Assembly (NCBI RefSeq): GCF_029784155.1
Contig: NC_073692.1
Coordinates: forward strand, 333,021,920-333,085,919
Direction: 5' to 3'
From: Uranotaenia lowii
Taxonomy: Eukaryota; Arthropoda; Insecta; Diptera; Culicidae
Length of the DNA: 64,000 bases
Program-made: the position numbers and the translations under genes
In this document: piece by piece, positions 45,391 through 57,979 of the stretch
Position numbering within the stretch: position 1 is the stretch's first letter
Layout of the letters: each line of letters starts with the position of its first letter
The notes under the pieces: generated by a model
Told to the model about the DNA's origin: nothing
What the model saw: the letters and a program-made list of their open reading frames with translations, nothing else
Database searches by the model: none

Positions 45391-46044
45391 TTTTTCCTGG
45401 ACTTTAAGGGTGTGTCCATAAAAAAATGATGCAAAATTAAAGATTCCATGAACTAATTGAGCGTCCCCGAATTTTTTTTTATTTGGATGCACGCGAATAA
45501 AGTTACAATCCTTCGAACTTCCAACAGTGTCATATTGACACTCAAAAGCGGATTAGGAAAAATCTTATGAAATTTTTTAATTGTTTCACAGCAACAGCAT
45601 TGAAAAGTATTTTGCAAAACCAATTTAAATTATATTCCAGATACCTTTTTACGCACATGACGTGCGTTCTCTGATGTTCCTTCTGCTTTTTATGAAGCTT
45701 GAACCCAATTCAAAAGGCCGTCAGCCTATACATAGTTACAAGTTGTGGTGCCTCATTCGTATGTATCGCAAAGCAGCGAAATAAGCAGTTGTCATAATGA
45801 GACGTCGAGGACGACTTTCGTCAAGGCCAGCCACTCGGTGAAAAGCCCCTGTGATGTGTAAGTGTGTGTTTGTGTTTGTGCGTTGTTAACGATATATGGA
45901 ACAGTACGCTCGCATAAACGCTCTATGTGTTCTTGACTTAATTGCTTATGACAGCCCATTATTACCTGGACGCCTAGAATATACTCGGTAGGACTCGTAA
46001 AATGCTTTCAGTATAAGTTCACACAGATGCTGACAACATAAAAT
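45391..46044. other. Unannotated sequence
   Basis: Contains the small palindrome GTGTCATATTGACAC near 45528, a family R echo, and mixed sequence at 45680-46030. No coding evidence. Confidence 0.35.
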
Positions 46045-47038
46045 CACAGAGAACAGACATCGGGCCCCGAACAAAAATTTGTTGAAAACGTGTGTGAGAA
46101 TACCCACCTAAGTTTCAAACCAAATTCGTAAGTGGACTAACATCCATAAGATGTCGCTACCAGTACACATATTTTTCCATTTTTTCGACACGCTTAGAAA
46201 TTAATACTCATAGCTTATCTCAAATGAGGCCATTGCAATGTATGAGAGTAATACAACTTTTTGTGTAATAAATTTTAAGAACATCTTGATTTTCAAAACT
46301 GCAAATCATATTTCAATCATACTTTAATCGCTGGCATATGTCCCAGCATATGTTCTATATTGTTCAATAAATATTGGCGCTGAATTGAAAGTTGAATTCC
46401 AAGTTTTAAAGTATGTCTGTCAGTAAATAGTTTTCTAGAGCAGAGAATGTGAACATAAATGTTATAATTGTTAATTATGGGTCGGTATTCCGGTGGATGT
46501 TATCTTGTAACTCATGTTTATTAATAACTTTATTCATTTCTACTGATTACTAACCCTGAGTTACAAGTCCTCATCTATCGATCTCAGGTAACATCAACCA
46601 GAATATCGAGCCATAGTTTACAATTATAACATTTATGTTCACATTTTCTGTTCTAGAAAACTGTTAACTGATAGTAAAATCCCAACACATACTTTAACAC
46701 TTGGAATTCAACTTTCAATTCAGCGCCAAAATTGTTTGAACAATATGGGGCATATGACAGCGTTCAATTGTGATTGAAATATGATTTACATTTTTTTTAA
46801 GTCATGATGTTTTAAAATTTATTACATCAAAATTTGTGTTACTGTCATACATTGCACTGGCCTCCTTTGAGATAAGCGATGAGTATTAATTTCTAAGCGT
46901 GTCGAAAAAACGAAAACAAAAATAGGTGTACCGGTAGCGACATCTTATGTATGTTAGTCCACTTACGCATTTGGTTTGAAACTTAGGTTGGTATTCACTC
47001 ACACGTGTTGAGCTCCAGCTCGAACTCTGTTCTCTGTG
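46045..47038. mobile_element. Foldback MITE, almost one long palindrome
   Basis: Flanked by a 7-bp duplication ATAAAAT (46038-46044 and 47039-47045). The ends are CACAGAGAACAGA inverted repeats. The whole left half (to about 46517) reappears inverted in the right half (from about 46558), leaving a loop of about 40 bp. No transposase. Open frames over it are chance. Confidence 0.85.
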
Positions 47039-47238
47039 ATAAAATGCTATTCTGGTATGGATACGTTTAGTTGGGGATTGAAGCCCCAGTTGTTTTTCTA
47101 CTTCGCTTTCGTTCCTGGAAAAGTTCAGTTCATGAAAGGGAAACAGAACTGCAAATGGATTCCTAAATATATTTTTTTTCGGGGCTCGCCTCGGCATTTT
47201 GAGAGCCACAATTTATTATTGCCACAATGTCTAGAACC

Positions 47239-47366
47239 TTAACGAGCACCCAGTCTATTGTCGTCGACGTCGTCGTCACCGGAATCAGCCAGGATTTTCC
47301 CATTCACAAAAGGCGTGCCGAAGATATTAATCTTCTTTGAGTTGTCACCGGAACACGGCGTTGAAA
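47239..47366 (-). other. Candidate coding exon, unidentified
   Basis: A minus-strand frame follows a plausible acceptor (TTTGTATATACAG, AG at 47367-47368). It reads STPCSGDNSKKINIFGTPF then VNGKILADSGDDDVDDNR and stops at 47239-47241. Composition looks protein-like and locally less AT-rich. No family recognised and no clear donor. It could be a terminal or alternative exon, or chance. Confidence 0.25.
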
Positions 47367-47369
47367 CTG

Positions 47370-49398
47370 TATATACAAACGTCTTTAGGTAAAGTCAAGC
47401 AATAACAATGAGAATTGAGGTTGAATAACAACAACCATCATCAAACCCAGCAGGGCATTATTGAGGCATTTGAAAGCGCCCATATAAATTGCAAACCATG
47501 GCCCATCCCCAAGAAGATCATTAAAGCTCAGATTTGCATACGCATAACCTCACCTGAATGAACGATATGCAAGCCTAATAAAAGATTAATACCAGAAACG
47601 CACAAAATCATGACTGTGTTGGTTCGTGTTTGTATAAATGTACATACACATTCAAACATGAACGTCCATATGGGTTGAATCAACGTCCGAGTGCAACAGT
47701 ATTGAGGCACGAGCAGGATGCCATTTCCGGCCTTGGAACCATGATTTATTCATGGTCATCAACCGTTGCTGGAAGGTTTGCTTGTTGAGCTTCAATGGTT
47801 CACACAATTCCCGTTTGAAGGGAAACATTATGGTAGGTATCGTTTGATGGTACGGTTTATAATTTCATTTGCGCTTTATTTTAACATGCTTTTGAGCTGA
47901 ACGTTGACGGCTGGCATAAAATCCACCGAATTGATTAATCACGAACAGCGAAAAAAATCATTATAATATTGCTTGTTTTGCTGACCGGGATCAATTCAAC
48001 GATATTTGTGTTTTTCAATTAAATGAGGCATGCATATTTTACCATTGATTTATTTGGCTCGTTATGTTTACATGGAACATTTTTGTAACGATATCATCAT
48101 ACATTTTTTTTTAATTGAATATCAACTCAGGTAAGCTGAATTTTTGTTAAACAATGTTCTTGTATTTTGGTTTATCCAAACTTTCCGCATCAAAATGAAA
48201 AAATTGAAATTTTTAACGAACACAAAGATTTTCTACCATGAAAATTCCATTCCAAGATCCATCGGGTTGCAATCGAGCTACGCGAGAGGGTGGTTGCAGA
48301 TTTGAAAAAAAGCTTAAAACACAAAATAATATCAGACGTTATCGGACGTTATACCCAAGCAACTAATAGTTACCTATTCACATAAAAAAAAAAGGTTTTG
48401 CAAGTTACATATTGACTGACAAAGAGAAACAATTGCCCAATTCCCTTCTGTGCACTACGTGTACTCGTTAATGAACTTAAAAGTTGCGAAAATGCTTTAT
48501 AAGTACGATGTAAAGGACCTATGTTACAAAATGGGCACAAAAGTAGGGGGAAAGTTCATGGCTGATACGCGCCACTCGTGTTTTGAAGAATCTGTAACAT
48601 TTTAAGCCTTAATTCCAATGTAAATTTTAAAACATTTTCAATAAGCAGAGAAAACGAATAAGACAATATTTTCTAACACATCGATAGAGAAGGATCTAAA
48701 CTATGACTTTATGCTACAAATCATACTTAACTCGCTAAGGTATGCTTTTTATTGGTATATTTTACCACGGTCAATGCGCTCGTTATAACACGCCAATCTT
48801 AATATGCTGAAAAAAGCATTAATTTTCAAAACGGCCAATTTTCATTGAAAATGAACAAAAAGTCCAAAGCCATATTTTGAGCGTTAATGCAACCCAAAAA
48901 ATCTACTTTTCATTTTATTTTTATTTTGATAAGTCCATTTTGATATTGTTTTCAGTCAAAGTGTCTGGAAGTATTGGTGTGTTTTCGGTCTTCGTCTGCT
49001 TTCGGGTGTGTTCGGCTGCTAGGCGCGTATTGAATACACAGCGGCGCGTATTTGCAACACAGTTTTGTTCTGTGGCTTTTAATATGGTTATTGAAAATCA
49101 ACTTTTGAAGCAACTTAAGCAATTGGAGCAATAAAAAATCATAGGCATTTGTAGGAAAGTCTTTTCTTCAACGATTACACCCATTTTTAACTCAATTTGT
49201 ACGTTGAATACATAGCAAATCAGTGATTCGCTTAGGGCGTGCATAATAGGGCATGTTCCCCTACTCTAAACGGGATTTACTATGTCACAAAAGTGTATTG
49301 AAGTTTTTTTTTCCTCGCTGGCTGGCTTTCTGATTGTGCAGGTATGCTACGCGATCATATCACTACTTCAAGTTTTAGTTTCAGCTAGAACAACATCT
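47370..49398. other. Unannotated sequence
   Basis: Mixed AT-rich sequence. The short frames at 47528-47710 and 48877-49134 show no domain. No repeat ends recognised. Confidence 0.35.
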
Positions 49399-49475
49399 AA
49401 GCGTGGCCTTGTGGTAGCGTGTTCGATTGTCACCACGAAGGTCGGGTTTCAATCCCGAAACCGGACAAGTTTTTT
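49399..49475 (+). repeat. tRNA-like SINE head
   Basis: An A-box-like GTGGCCTTGTGGTAGCGT and a B-box-like GGGTTTCAATCCC lie about 35 nt apart. It is not a real tRNA gene because the acceptor stem does not pair. Body and tail not delimited. Confidence 0.45.
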
Positions 49476-49682
49476 CTCCAATAAGTAGGTAATTGGATTA
49501 TTTGAGTTAGTATTCTGATGTGTGATGTAGGAAAAAGCAATTGAGCAGCAAATTGATCAAATCTCGGTAAACCGCAATATTTCGATTTTGGAATACGATG
49601 CGCGACATTATGGTGGGTACCATGTATTGAATATAGTAAATAATCAAGTAAAGGTGATATAAACTGATGTCTAGGGTAATGT

Positions 49683-50120
49683 TGCCAGAATCGCTTTTAT
49701 CAGAATTTGCCCGGATATTCAATAAAAAACTAGGGGAACAGTTTGACCGGATCCAGTAGTCGTCCGGATTTAATTGAAAAAAGCTCGGATTTTGTCCAGA
49801 TTTATTCTCCTTATTAGGCAAATCAAAGAAAAAAATAGGAAATTGTGTTGTATAATAATTTTATTTATGCCTTCAAAACGAATTTTTTAAGCAAGTTTTT
49901 TAAGATTATTCACGAAAGGTTTTTGGAAGCCCAAAATAAAATTTAAAATTTGTCGATAAGTTTTGATAAAAAAATGTTCTAAATTTTTTGTTGGGTAATT
50001 TCTGGGTTTTGACAAAAAAAACTTCTGGTACTGCCTGGATTTTTGGTTCTTGGTTTTGAAATCAAACTACCAAATTTTGACAGGTTTTTGTATGAAATTT
50101 CCCTAATTTTTGGAAGCTGA
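49683..50120 (+). repeat. Family G repeat copy, uninterrupted
   Basis: Starts ATGTTGCCAGAATCGC and carries TTTATGCCTTCAAAACGAA without the TTAA insertion seen at 4456-5879. It provides the empty site for that MITE. Confidence 0.65.
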
Positions 50121-52510
50121 ACTAAAAGGCCGCTGGAATAGGAGGTAATATAGACTTGTTTTGTAGCTTCTAGGTATCAATAAGGACTTGATTTTGAGCT
50201 GCATAGAACGTTCTTCAGCTCAATGATGAGACTGAGTAAGCTTTTTCGTACCTGTTTTATGGGTCTTTTGGTTGCTTGGGTGATAATGTTCTCGCTGCTT
50301 CAAACATTTCGCCATCTTCGGCAAAGTTGTAGACAGAGATTTTTCCAGTAAGCTTAATATATTGTAATAACATTTGAATTGCGGGAAACCAAGTTGTTCA
50401 AGAGAAACCAAATCATATCTATTTCATCTTTGTACCCGAAAATGAACAAATTTTCAAAGGTGGTGGAAAGTATTAGAGAAACATGAGATATCAAAGAAAG
50501 AATGAAAGAAACACAATTAACCAAAAGTTCCATAAAACATTCTCTTAAAAGCTTATTCAGCTCTGCTCAAGGGCTGTATAGCATTCTATTCAGCTAGAAG
50601 TTTAACTTCATATCCACACTTTCAAGTTCCATATCCAAAGCTGAGTAGAAGGCTATTCAGGCTTTGTATGAACTCAAAAAAAAAAAACAAAACAGAAAAG
50701 GACAAACATTTTTTTTAGTTATTTTGAAATCTTTCAACTACTAAACAAATCTGTTAATTTTATCTTTGATCGATGGCCATAAATGATGGTATACTGAAAT
50801 CCAAAAGAGTTTAAAATAAAGTTCAACTTTTTCATTTCCTTATATTTACCAAATTCTTTTAAAATGATTCAATTCTTAGGTTTTGTGATTTCTGTGAACA
50901 AAATAAATTATTTCCAGCCTCTAAAGAATGGTTCCTATGGTTAATGAAGTTACTTCACATAACGCTTGGTTTCTTCATCCAGGAGCATTTTTCTTGGCAT
51001 GGTTCCAAAGATTTTACCCATTTGAAACGTATGGTTTTGGCGGTTCACGATTCTTCCTGTTCCTGTGTTCCAGATATCTGCGTTCTCTGCTCCATATGTT
51101 TTTGACTATTTTTAATGTTTTTATGTTAAAACAATTGAAAAATTAAGAAAGACAATAAAAAAAATAAATATTTTATTATTCTTTTGGACGTAGTAGGAAC
51201 TTCTAAAGAACTTCTAAAGAACTGCACAAGAATGAATAACAGAAAATCAGAGCTACGAATACACGAACTACGAAATAAACCCACACATAAATTAACTGTT
51301 TTGATAAAAAAGGTGACAAATTTTCTCTAAATGAATTTAATACTTACTCTAAAAACTGCTTCTTGCTTAGGGATATGAACCTGAGCCCTCCTGGTGAAAG
51401 CTGAGCACGTTACTTTTGGTACCATGAGCAATTCTTAAAGTTTCGATGTTCAGAAAATCAATTTAAACAAATCAAGGATTATCTTTTCTCGAAGTATGCT
51501 TTTAACTAAAAGATAAACAAACAATCACCGAATTAGATTCAGCAAGATTTGGAATTCAATTGATGTGAGTATAATGTTTGATGTTATTTTTGTGGAATAC
51601 TTAGCACCGCATTCTTTTTTCTACTTGTTTCAGCAGTTTAGAAAGAAAATTTTTTCAACTATCAAACCAAAAAGAGTAACGGGGGGACTAACCAAAAGAA
51701 AATGGAAAATTGAGTGAGGATTGAAAGAAAACTGAAAAAGAAGGCAATAAACAGAAAATCGTAAGTTTGCATAAAAATTTTTCTTTCCTCTGAGTGTCCA
51801 TTATGTTTTATTATTTCCAGTAAACTTTTGAAGTTTCGGACGCATAAATTTAATCTTATAAAGCAGTTCAACTTATCGAAACGGTCCGTTGTCCTATGCG
51901 GAAAACCTATGTTTTCAACTCATAAGATAATCCGGTGCTTGGTCGCTATCCTGCTTGATTCGACCTTATTGTTGGAGTGATTTGCAAGATGAGTCTATCA
52001 ATGAAATGATTAGGTATCACGATGCTCAAGTTGGAGGAGAAAAAGAACTCAAGGAATTCAATAAAATCTAAAAAACGACGTATGATTTGAGATTTGAAAC
52101 ATTAAATTGATATCTTCTGAATTTATTAATAAAAACGATTTCTCTCAATGAAATGTTATTCGGTTTATCATTTATATTTGAAAATTAACTATTTTCTCAA
52201 TTTTTAGCTTTCAGCTTCTATCTAAACTCATCTGGAGTTTAAAGTTTTATTCCTCTATAAATTTAATCTTATATATGACTCCTATGAGAGAGTAGTAATA
52301 AGGCTGTAATAATAACTTCGCAAAGGAAAAATAAAGTCGGATTGTCAAGGAGGAGATGTGTTTTTTCGTTTCGGGTAATATTGCTTAATTTTAAAACAAT
52401 GTAAAATGTATTTTTAAAACAATCTTGAAGATTTATGTCACCTTTCCATTTTTATCAAAACAGTTAATTTATGTGTTTTTTTTTATTAAAATACCGAATT
52501 GCGCGATATA
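50121..52510. other. AT-rich sequence with one tRNA-like motif
   Basis: No gene recognised. Near 51366-51440, on the minus strand, a B-box-like GGTTCATATCCC lies downstream of a possible A box. This may be a decayed SINE head, weakly supported. Confidence 0.35.
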
Positions 52511-52581
52511 ATTTGACAAAAATGAGTTTGCAAGAATATACTTTTAATAAGTATATTCTTGAAAACTCATTATTGTCAAAT
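52511..52581. repeat. 71-nt hairpin
   Basis: ATTTGACAAAAATGAGTTT and CAAGAATATACTT pair almost perfectly with their inverse across a TTTTAATA-like loop. It could be a microRNA-like precursor or a small foldback remnant. Confidence 0.8.
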
Positions 52582-52729
52582 CATCTAAGTTTAACAGATT
52601 CTTAAAAAGAAGCTTCTTTGAAAAAAAAACACCTCGTTACCTAACACCAGAAATTACTCATCAAAAATAAAAATAAATTGAAAAAAAACTTTTTATCAAA
52701 ATTCATCGACAAATTTTTAATTAAAAATT

Positions 52730-52945
52730 TTTCATAGTCATTTGTGCAAAACTTGCTTAAAAAAATTTGTCTTGGAGGAATCAATCAAAAATTTTCAAAC
52801 GGAATTTGTTATTTTTTCATAGATTTGTCAAATAAACTGAATAAATCTCGGCAAAATCCGGGCATTTTCAATGAAAGTTGGGCAAACGGGTCGGGCCAAG
52901 CTGTTCCCAAATTTTGAATTAAATATCTGGGCAATCTGATATCGT
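52730..52945 (-). repeat. Family G repeat, partial inverted copy
   Basis: Shares CAAAATCCGGGCATTTTCAA and GGGCAAACGGGTCGG phrases with the copy at 7160-7491. Confidence 0.55.
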
Positions 52946-53169
52946 TTATCAAGGATGATGTGATTTGAAAAGCGCTACTGACATAAAAACTCGAGATTTG
53001 GGTGTAGCTTTTTCTAGAACACTTGCAACATTGATTCTCGTCCTCTAGGCATCGAGATTTTCTACTGAAAAGTTCGCACGGCACTGTCAGAATCAAACTA
53101 TTTTTACACAAAATATTTCTTTAGTTCCATTGATTAAAGATTTTTTTACACAGTTGCTTGTAGGAACTG

Positions 53170-54085
53170 TAACAATAGACTGAATCGATTAAAGGTCATT
53201 TTTTGATTTCTCAAACCCTGGGGTCTGAAAAGTTTCGCTTTGGTTCAAAACTCATTCATGATTTTTTTGCAGAATTTTTCATTAACGTTTACATGAGTTA
53301 ATTTGAACATTTAGATTGTATGGGAAGATTGAATATTTTGCTCTGAAAAATAAAAATCATTTTTGTTACTTTTGTGGAACCAGATAATCTTTCATTTTTC
53401 GAGTAGCCTAAGCAGACAATTAGGAGCTTTCAGTTAAAAGTAGGGTAAGCGACGCTCTTATCTAAGAAGCTTTTCTTTTGCTGTTATTTGCTCTTCTTAG
53501 AGGTGTGTTCGAAAAAAATGCAACACTTTAATTTGTTACTAATTTTTGAATGCATGGATGGAAGTTGAATAAACTTTGTTTTTAGCTGTTAGATAATGTA
53601 ATGTGTACATTAGACAGAGTCGGTTTGGGTTATTTTTGAATTTCTCAAACCCTGGAGTCTAAAATGCTTAGAAGAAGAATGTATTGTTTATCAATGCGAA
53701 AAGGCATATCCCCATTCAACAACTAATAACTTTTTTGTCTAATTAGATACAAGGTTAAAGTCCTGAACAAAATTGTTCAGCGGAAAATTTCCTTTGGGAA
53801 TTTTATAAATTGGCACAAACACTGTCAGCTGGCTTGGTTCCACAGAAGAAACAAAAATGATGTTGATTTTTCAGTACAAAATATTCTTTTTTCCCATACA
53901 AACCTAAAAGTTCAAATTTACCCAAGTTAACGTTACTAAAAAAAAAATAATAATAATAACATTACTTAAAAATTCTACAAAAATCATGGATGAGCTATGG
54001 ACCAAGACGAAGCTTTTAAGACCCCAGGGTTTGAGAAATTCAAAAATGACCCCAAATCGACTCAGTCTAGTGCACATGTGCGAAG
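53170..54085. repeat. Three copies of a CTCAAACCCTGGGGTCT repeat
   Basis: Direct copies at about 53176-53245 and 53610-53675 and an inverted copy at about 53995-54080 share TTTGAATTTCTCAAACCCTG and a following TCTTAAAAGCTT-type end. Class unknown. Confidence 0.55.
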
Positions 54086-54495
54086 TTTTCGGACGCTCTG
54101 TCAAGTGGTTTTTAAGGTTGAATGAAAAAGTTAATCGACTTTAATTTTTGGGCATCACGTTCGCCATCTATAGTGTATACTATGAACCACCCTTTTTCGA
54201 ATCAAGACTATTTTTGAAAACGGTTTCCGTTTCCTAAAGCTCTTCCTTCTAAATTACACAAAATTTTATGTTCGGTCAAATTTATGACAAATATAGCCGA
54301 TTGTCTTTCTTCGGCACAAAAATGACATATTTGATTTTTTATCACTTCACCGCAGATATCACGTAATGGCACGATTTGAGATCCAACTAAAATAAAGATT
54401 CAACTTTTTAAAAAATTTTTGAGTGCTTTGCAGAAAAAAACAGTCGTGTTTGGAAGCAGTTTTCTTTGTATATTCATCAATTCGTCGTTTCAATC

Positions 54496-55495
54496 AATGC
54501 AAGGTCTTGCACGATGGTGTCTTGTCCGAACCAATCCCGGTAACTGCTGGAGTGAGACAAGGATGTATCTTATCACCGCTACTTTTCCTCATCGTAATGG
54601 ATGAGATTCTGACTGGATCGATCGACTGTGCACCGAACCGAGGATTGCCGTGGAATCCTTTAACAATGGAGCAACTGAACGACCTTGACCTGGCTGACGA
54701 TATTGTTTTGCTCGCCCAAACACAACCGGACATGCAGAGCAAACTCGACGACCTCACCGAAAGTTCCAAGGCAGCTGGTCTCAAAGTCAATGTCGGAAAG
54801 ACCAAGTCAATGGAGATCAATACAGGAAATCCCTCCAGTTTCATGGTAGCTGGGCAACAAGTTGAGAAAGTGGAGTGCTTCCAGTATCTTGGTAGCCAGA
54901 TAACGCCTGATGGTGGTACCAGGAAAGACATCGAAACCCGGATCAGAAAGGCCCGATTTGCGTTTGCGAGTCTCCGAAACATCTGGCGATCACGTCAGAT
55001 CTCTCTACGAACAAAAATCCGAATCTTCAACTCAAACGTCAAATCCGTATTGCTGTACGGGTGCGAAACTTGGTGCACATATGCGGTGACGACGCGAAAA
55101 CTGCAAGTATTTGTAAACCGCTGCCTGCGGAACATCATCCGCGCTTGGTGGCCTGGCAACTGGATCTCGAATGAGGAACTACATCGCCGGTGTCATCAAA
55201 AGGCGCTAGAAATCGAGATTCGGGAACGTAAGTGGAGATGGATTGGGCACACGCTGCGAAGAGATGAAAACGAGATTTGCAGAGAGGCGCTAGATTGGAA
55301 TCCAGAAGGTCATCGAAGAAGAGGCAGACCCAGAAATTCGTGGCGGCGAAGCCTAGCCGCTGAAATCCGAATTGTCGACGAGAATCTTGACTGGGACCAG
55401 GTGAAGACGCTGGCTCCGGATCGTCAACAGTGGAGGTCTTTTACCACGGCCCTATGCACCGGAGGATCGGCGCGGGATCATTAAGTAAGTAAGTA
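54496..55495 (+). mobile_element. 5'-truncated RTE-like LINE, second copy
   Basis: Matches 22570-23568 of the full-length element almost completely, including the TAAG tail. Flanked by an exact 11-bp duplication TCGTTTCAATC (54485-54495 and 55496-55506). Truncated inside the reverse transcriptase. Confidence 0.95.
54498..55484 (+). pseudogene. 3' part of LINE reverse transcriptase (RTE-like)
   Basis: Corresponds to residues from about 708 to the end of the 1035-residue protein at 20449-23556. Only about three amino-acid differences were noted by eye (for example I to T after MDEIL, and T to I near AEIR). The RQGCILSPLLF and LADD motifs remain. The endonuclease and the first RT motifs are gone, so it cannot function. 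An open frame continues upstream of 54498 only by chance into flanking DNA. Confidence 0.9.
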
Positions 55496-55561
55496 TCGTT
55501 TCAATCGTTTTGAAATACGGATTGATTTGCAGCTTCCACAGATCGTCAGCCTTCTCAAGTA

Positions 55562-56784
55562 GGGGAGATAAGGGCATAACGACCACCCAGGGCATAATGA
55601 GCATTCCTTTTTTCTACATAAGTACGCATTTTCTTGAACAAATTTTCATAAGGACTTGTTTCGTACTACCTATAGTATTCATTTTTCACCAAAAAAGAAA
55701 TATCCTTTTCATATTTACAGAAATATTAAATAATAACCAGCAAGGTTCTCAAGTGACGAAAATATTATAATTTTTGAGCACCACCAAATAAGCTTTTATG
55801 ACCTTTAAACCATCTTGAACTAAAATGTACGCACTGCAACATGATCTACACATTGTTTCTCAATTTTCAAGATCATAAATTTTTTGGTTTTTAACTTTAA
55901 TCAATTTTAAAACGTCTTTTTACTTTAATTTGTTCACTAGAGGCGAACAGAGCACTATCAATGAAGGCATAATGAGCATTTTCTGCCGAATAATCAAGCA
56001 GCGAATTCAATTCGATGAAGTCAACTGAATAATAGAGCTACAGCTTGACTAGTTTCGTCTGTCGATTTGGCCTATTGGTAAGGTGTCGGAGAGGTAATCA
56101 GTTGACTCGAGTTCGATTCCTGTTCGAGGGGATTTTTTTTTGCACGTTCCATTCATGATTGATTTTTTTTATTGTTACATTATACGGCTAATAGCATCAA
56201 AGCATCATCCATCAAACAAAACACCAGAAACATAATGTATCTGCATGTGTTCATTCTTTGAATTCTACAAACAAACCTAGATTGTTTTGTTATTGCTTTG
56301 TTTGATGAATCTACGCCTCACCGTTTAGTGCAATCATGATCATGAATGATAAATGAAAAAAAATCACCTCGACCAGGAATCGAACTCGAGCCTACTGATT
56401 ACCTCTCCGACATCTAACCAATAGGCCAAATCGTTAGACGATACAAGTTAAGCTGTAGCTCTATTACTCAGTTGACTACATCGAGTCGAATTCGCTGCTG
56501 GATTCCCCGGCAGAAAACGCTCATTATGCCTTCATTAATGGTGCACATACTGCCTCGGGGGGTTTCTCATTATGCCTCTACAGTGACTGGTTTTCAGCTT
56601 TCGGCAAAAAATTTTAAAATGCATTTTTAAACGTTTTTATCTACTTTTTCAAGTTTCATCCAATTAGGCTATAGACTATTTCAGTGTCTGAACACGAAAC
56701 AATGATGTTATTCACATATTACAGCTGTTCTCTATGGTTAAATAAGCGTTTTCCTTAAGGTGGCCATTATGCCCCCATCTCCCC
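55562..56784. mobile_element. Foldback MITE with tRNA-like arms, TA target
   Basis: Ends GGGGAGATAAGGGCATAA and the inverse GGGGAGATGGGGGCATAA, with TA outside each. Long inner inverted repeats at about 55955-56150 and 56345-56550 surround an AT-rich centre. Each arm carries a tRNA-like block (56064-56130 plus; 56364-56433 minus) with TGGCCTATTGG and GAGTTCGATTCC boxes. GGCATAATGAGC-type motifs recur at both ends and in both arms. No transposase. Confidence 0.82.
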
Positions 56785-57322
56785 TACAAAGTATCAAATT
56801 TTTCTATTTTTCTTCTTGTTTAACTCAGAAATGTTCAAGCGAAACTTGACAACGAAAAGATTCTGGCTGGAAACCTGCCAGGTGCCCGCTAAAGAGTTCG
56901 TTTAGCCGTCTATTATGAAATGTTTGGGCTATTTGCTCAAATATTTTGCCCACGATTTGACCACCCCATTTGGATAATTTTACCGAAGGGCAGCTGTTTC
57001 ACCTTGTAGAAATTAATTTAGCCTGTCTATTTGTCAGCTAGATGAATTAATCCGAACAAAATATCTTTTTCATCACTTTACTTATTTATAAATAATATAA
57101 ATAATAAAAATAATATTTTCGAATTCACTTGATAAAATACTCCTCAACTCCATGGAATCGATCATCTTCACTTTTTTTTGAATTTTTTTTCACCGTTAGA
57201 TCCTCCAGGACTCCTTAAACGATTTTCTTCATGAATATTAATCGAATAGTTAATATCCACCTGATTTTGGGTCTCCAACTGGGATTCTCCTGGATTTTTC
57301 TCGATCCTGCCCAAAAAATTTG
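56785..57322. other. AT-rich flank of the BEL element
   Basis: No feature recognised. A minus-strand open stretch at 57168-57327 continues from the LTR and is A-rich; it is treated as chance. Confidence 0.4.
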
Positions 57323-57327
57323 AATAC

Positions 57328-57899
57328 TGTTGGGGTGGGATTACCTTGCCTGGTATCTGGTGGATTGCTGGACTGTATGGATGCCTTCTCAATGGGGTCC
57401 TGTGCCTTGGAATTGGTGCCTGGAGATTGGTTCCTCGATGTTGGTTGGGTTGAGCCTTTCTCAACTGTTTATTTCCCAATTTTAGGACGTTCCGGACAAA
57501 ACAAATTAACGCGACGACTTATAAAAAACACGACACTAATAATTACACATTTATTCAAAACAAACTACATAATATATTTAAACTTTAACGATAAACGGGA
57601 ATGGTTTTGACGAGTGTTTAGGGCAAGTGATAGCACACGAATGGTGAAATTATATAATGCAAAATGGTGCTAACGAGTTACTTTCTTCAAAGCCCGAAAA
57701 GTACGTAGGTGCATTCTTCAAAGTGGGGTAGTTGGGTGGTGGGTGGATGGTAAATTTACTGTCTCTCTCTCGCTGTCATCTGTGGCTGTCGGTTGTAGTG
57801 GTGTGGTTCCAGTGTGGTGCGGATTCCGTCCATAGCGTTCAGCTGATTGGCCGTGAGGGGTAAGTGGATGCCTTTCTGGTGTTCTCATCGTAATAGACA
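57328..57899 (-). repeat. BEL 3' LTR
   Basis: 572 bp, TGTCTATTACG...CCCACCCCAACA in element orientation, with an AATAAA near its middle (57550-57555 on the plus strand as TTTATT). Same length and apparently the same sequence as 63371-63942. Short frames over it are not genes. Confidence 0.95.
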
Positions 57900-57979
57900 T
57901 CTTCGCCCGCGCTGAAATTGCCAGAATTTCTGAAACGAAATAAGAAAAGACCCTTCCGAACACACATGATCACTCAATC

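Noticed and set aside
56064..56130. Functional tRNA gene
   Set aside because: Lies in both arms of a foldback MITE and lacks a convincing cloverleaf.
57168..57479. Host exon next to the BEL element
   Set aside because: The frame runs from LTR into A-rich flank; no splice sites or recognised family.
57718..57963. Short protein in the LTR (also 63761-63943)
   Set aside because: Chance frame inside LTR sequence, repeated because the LTR is repeated.
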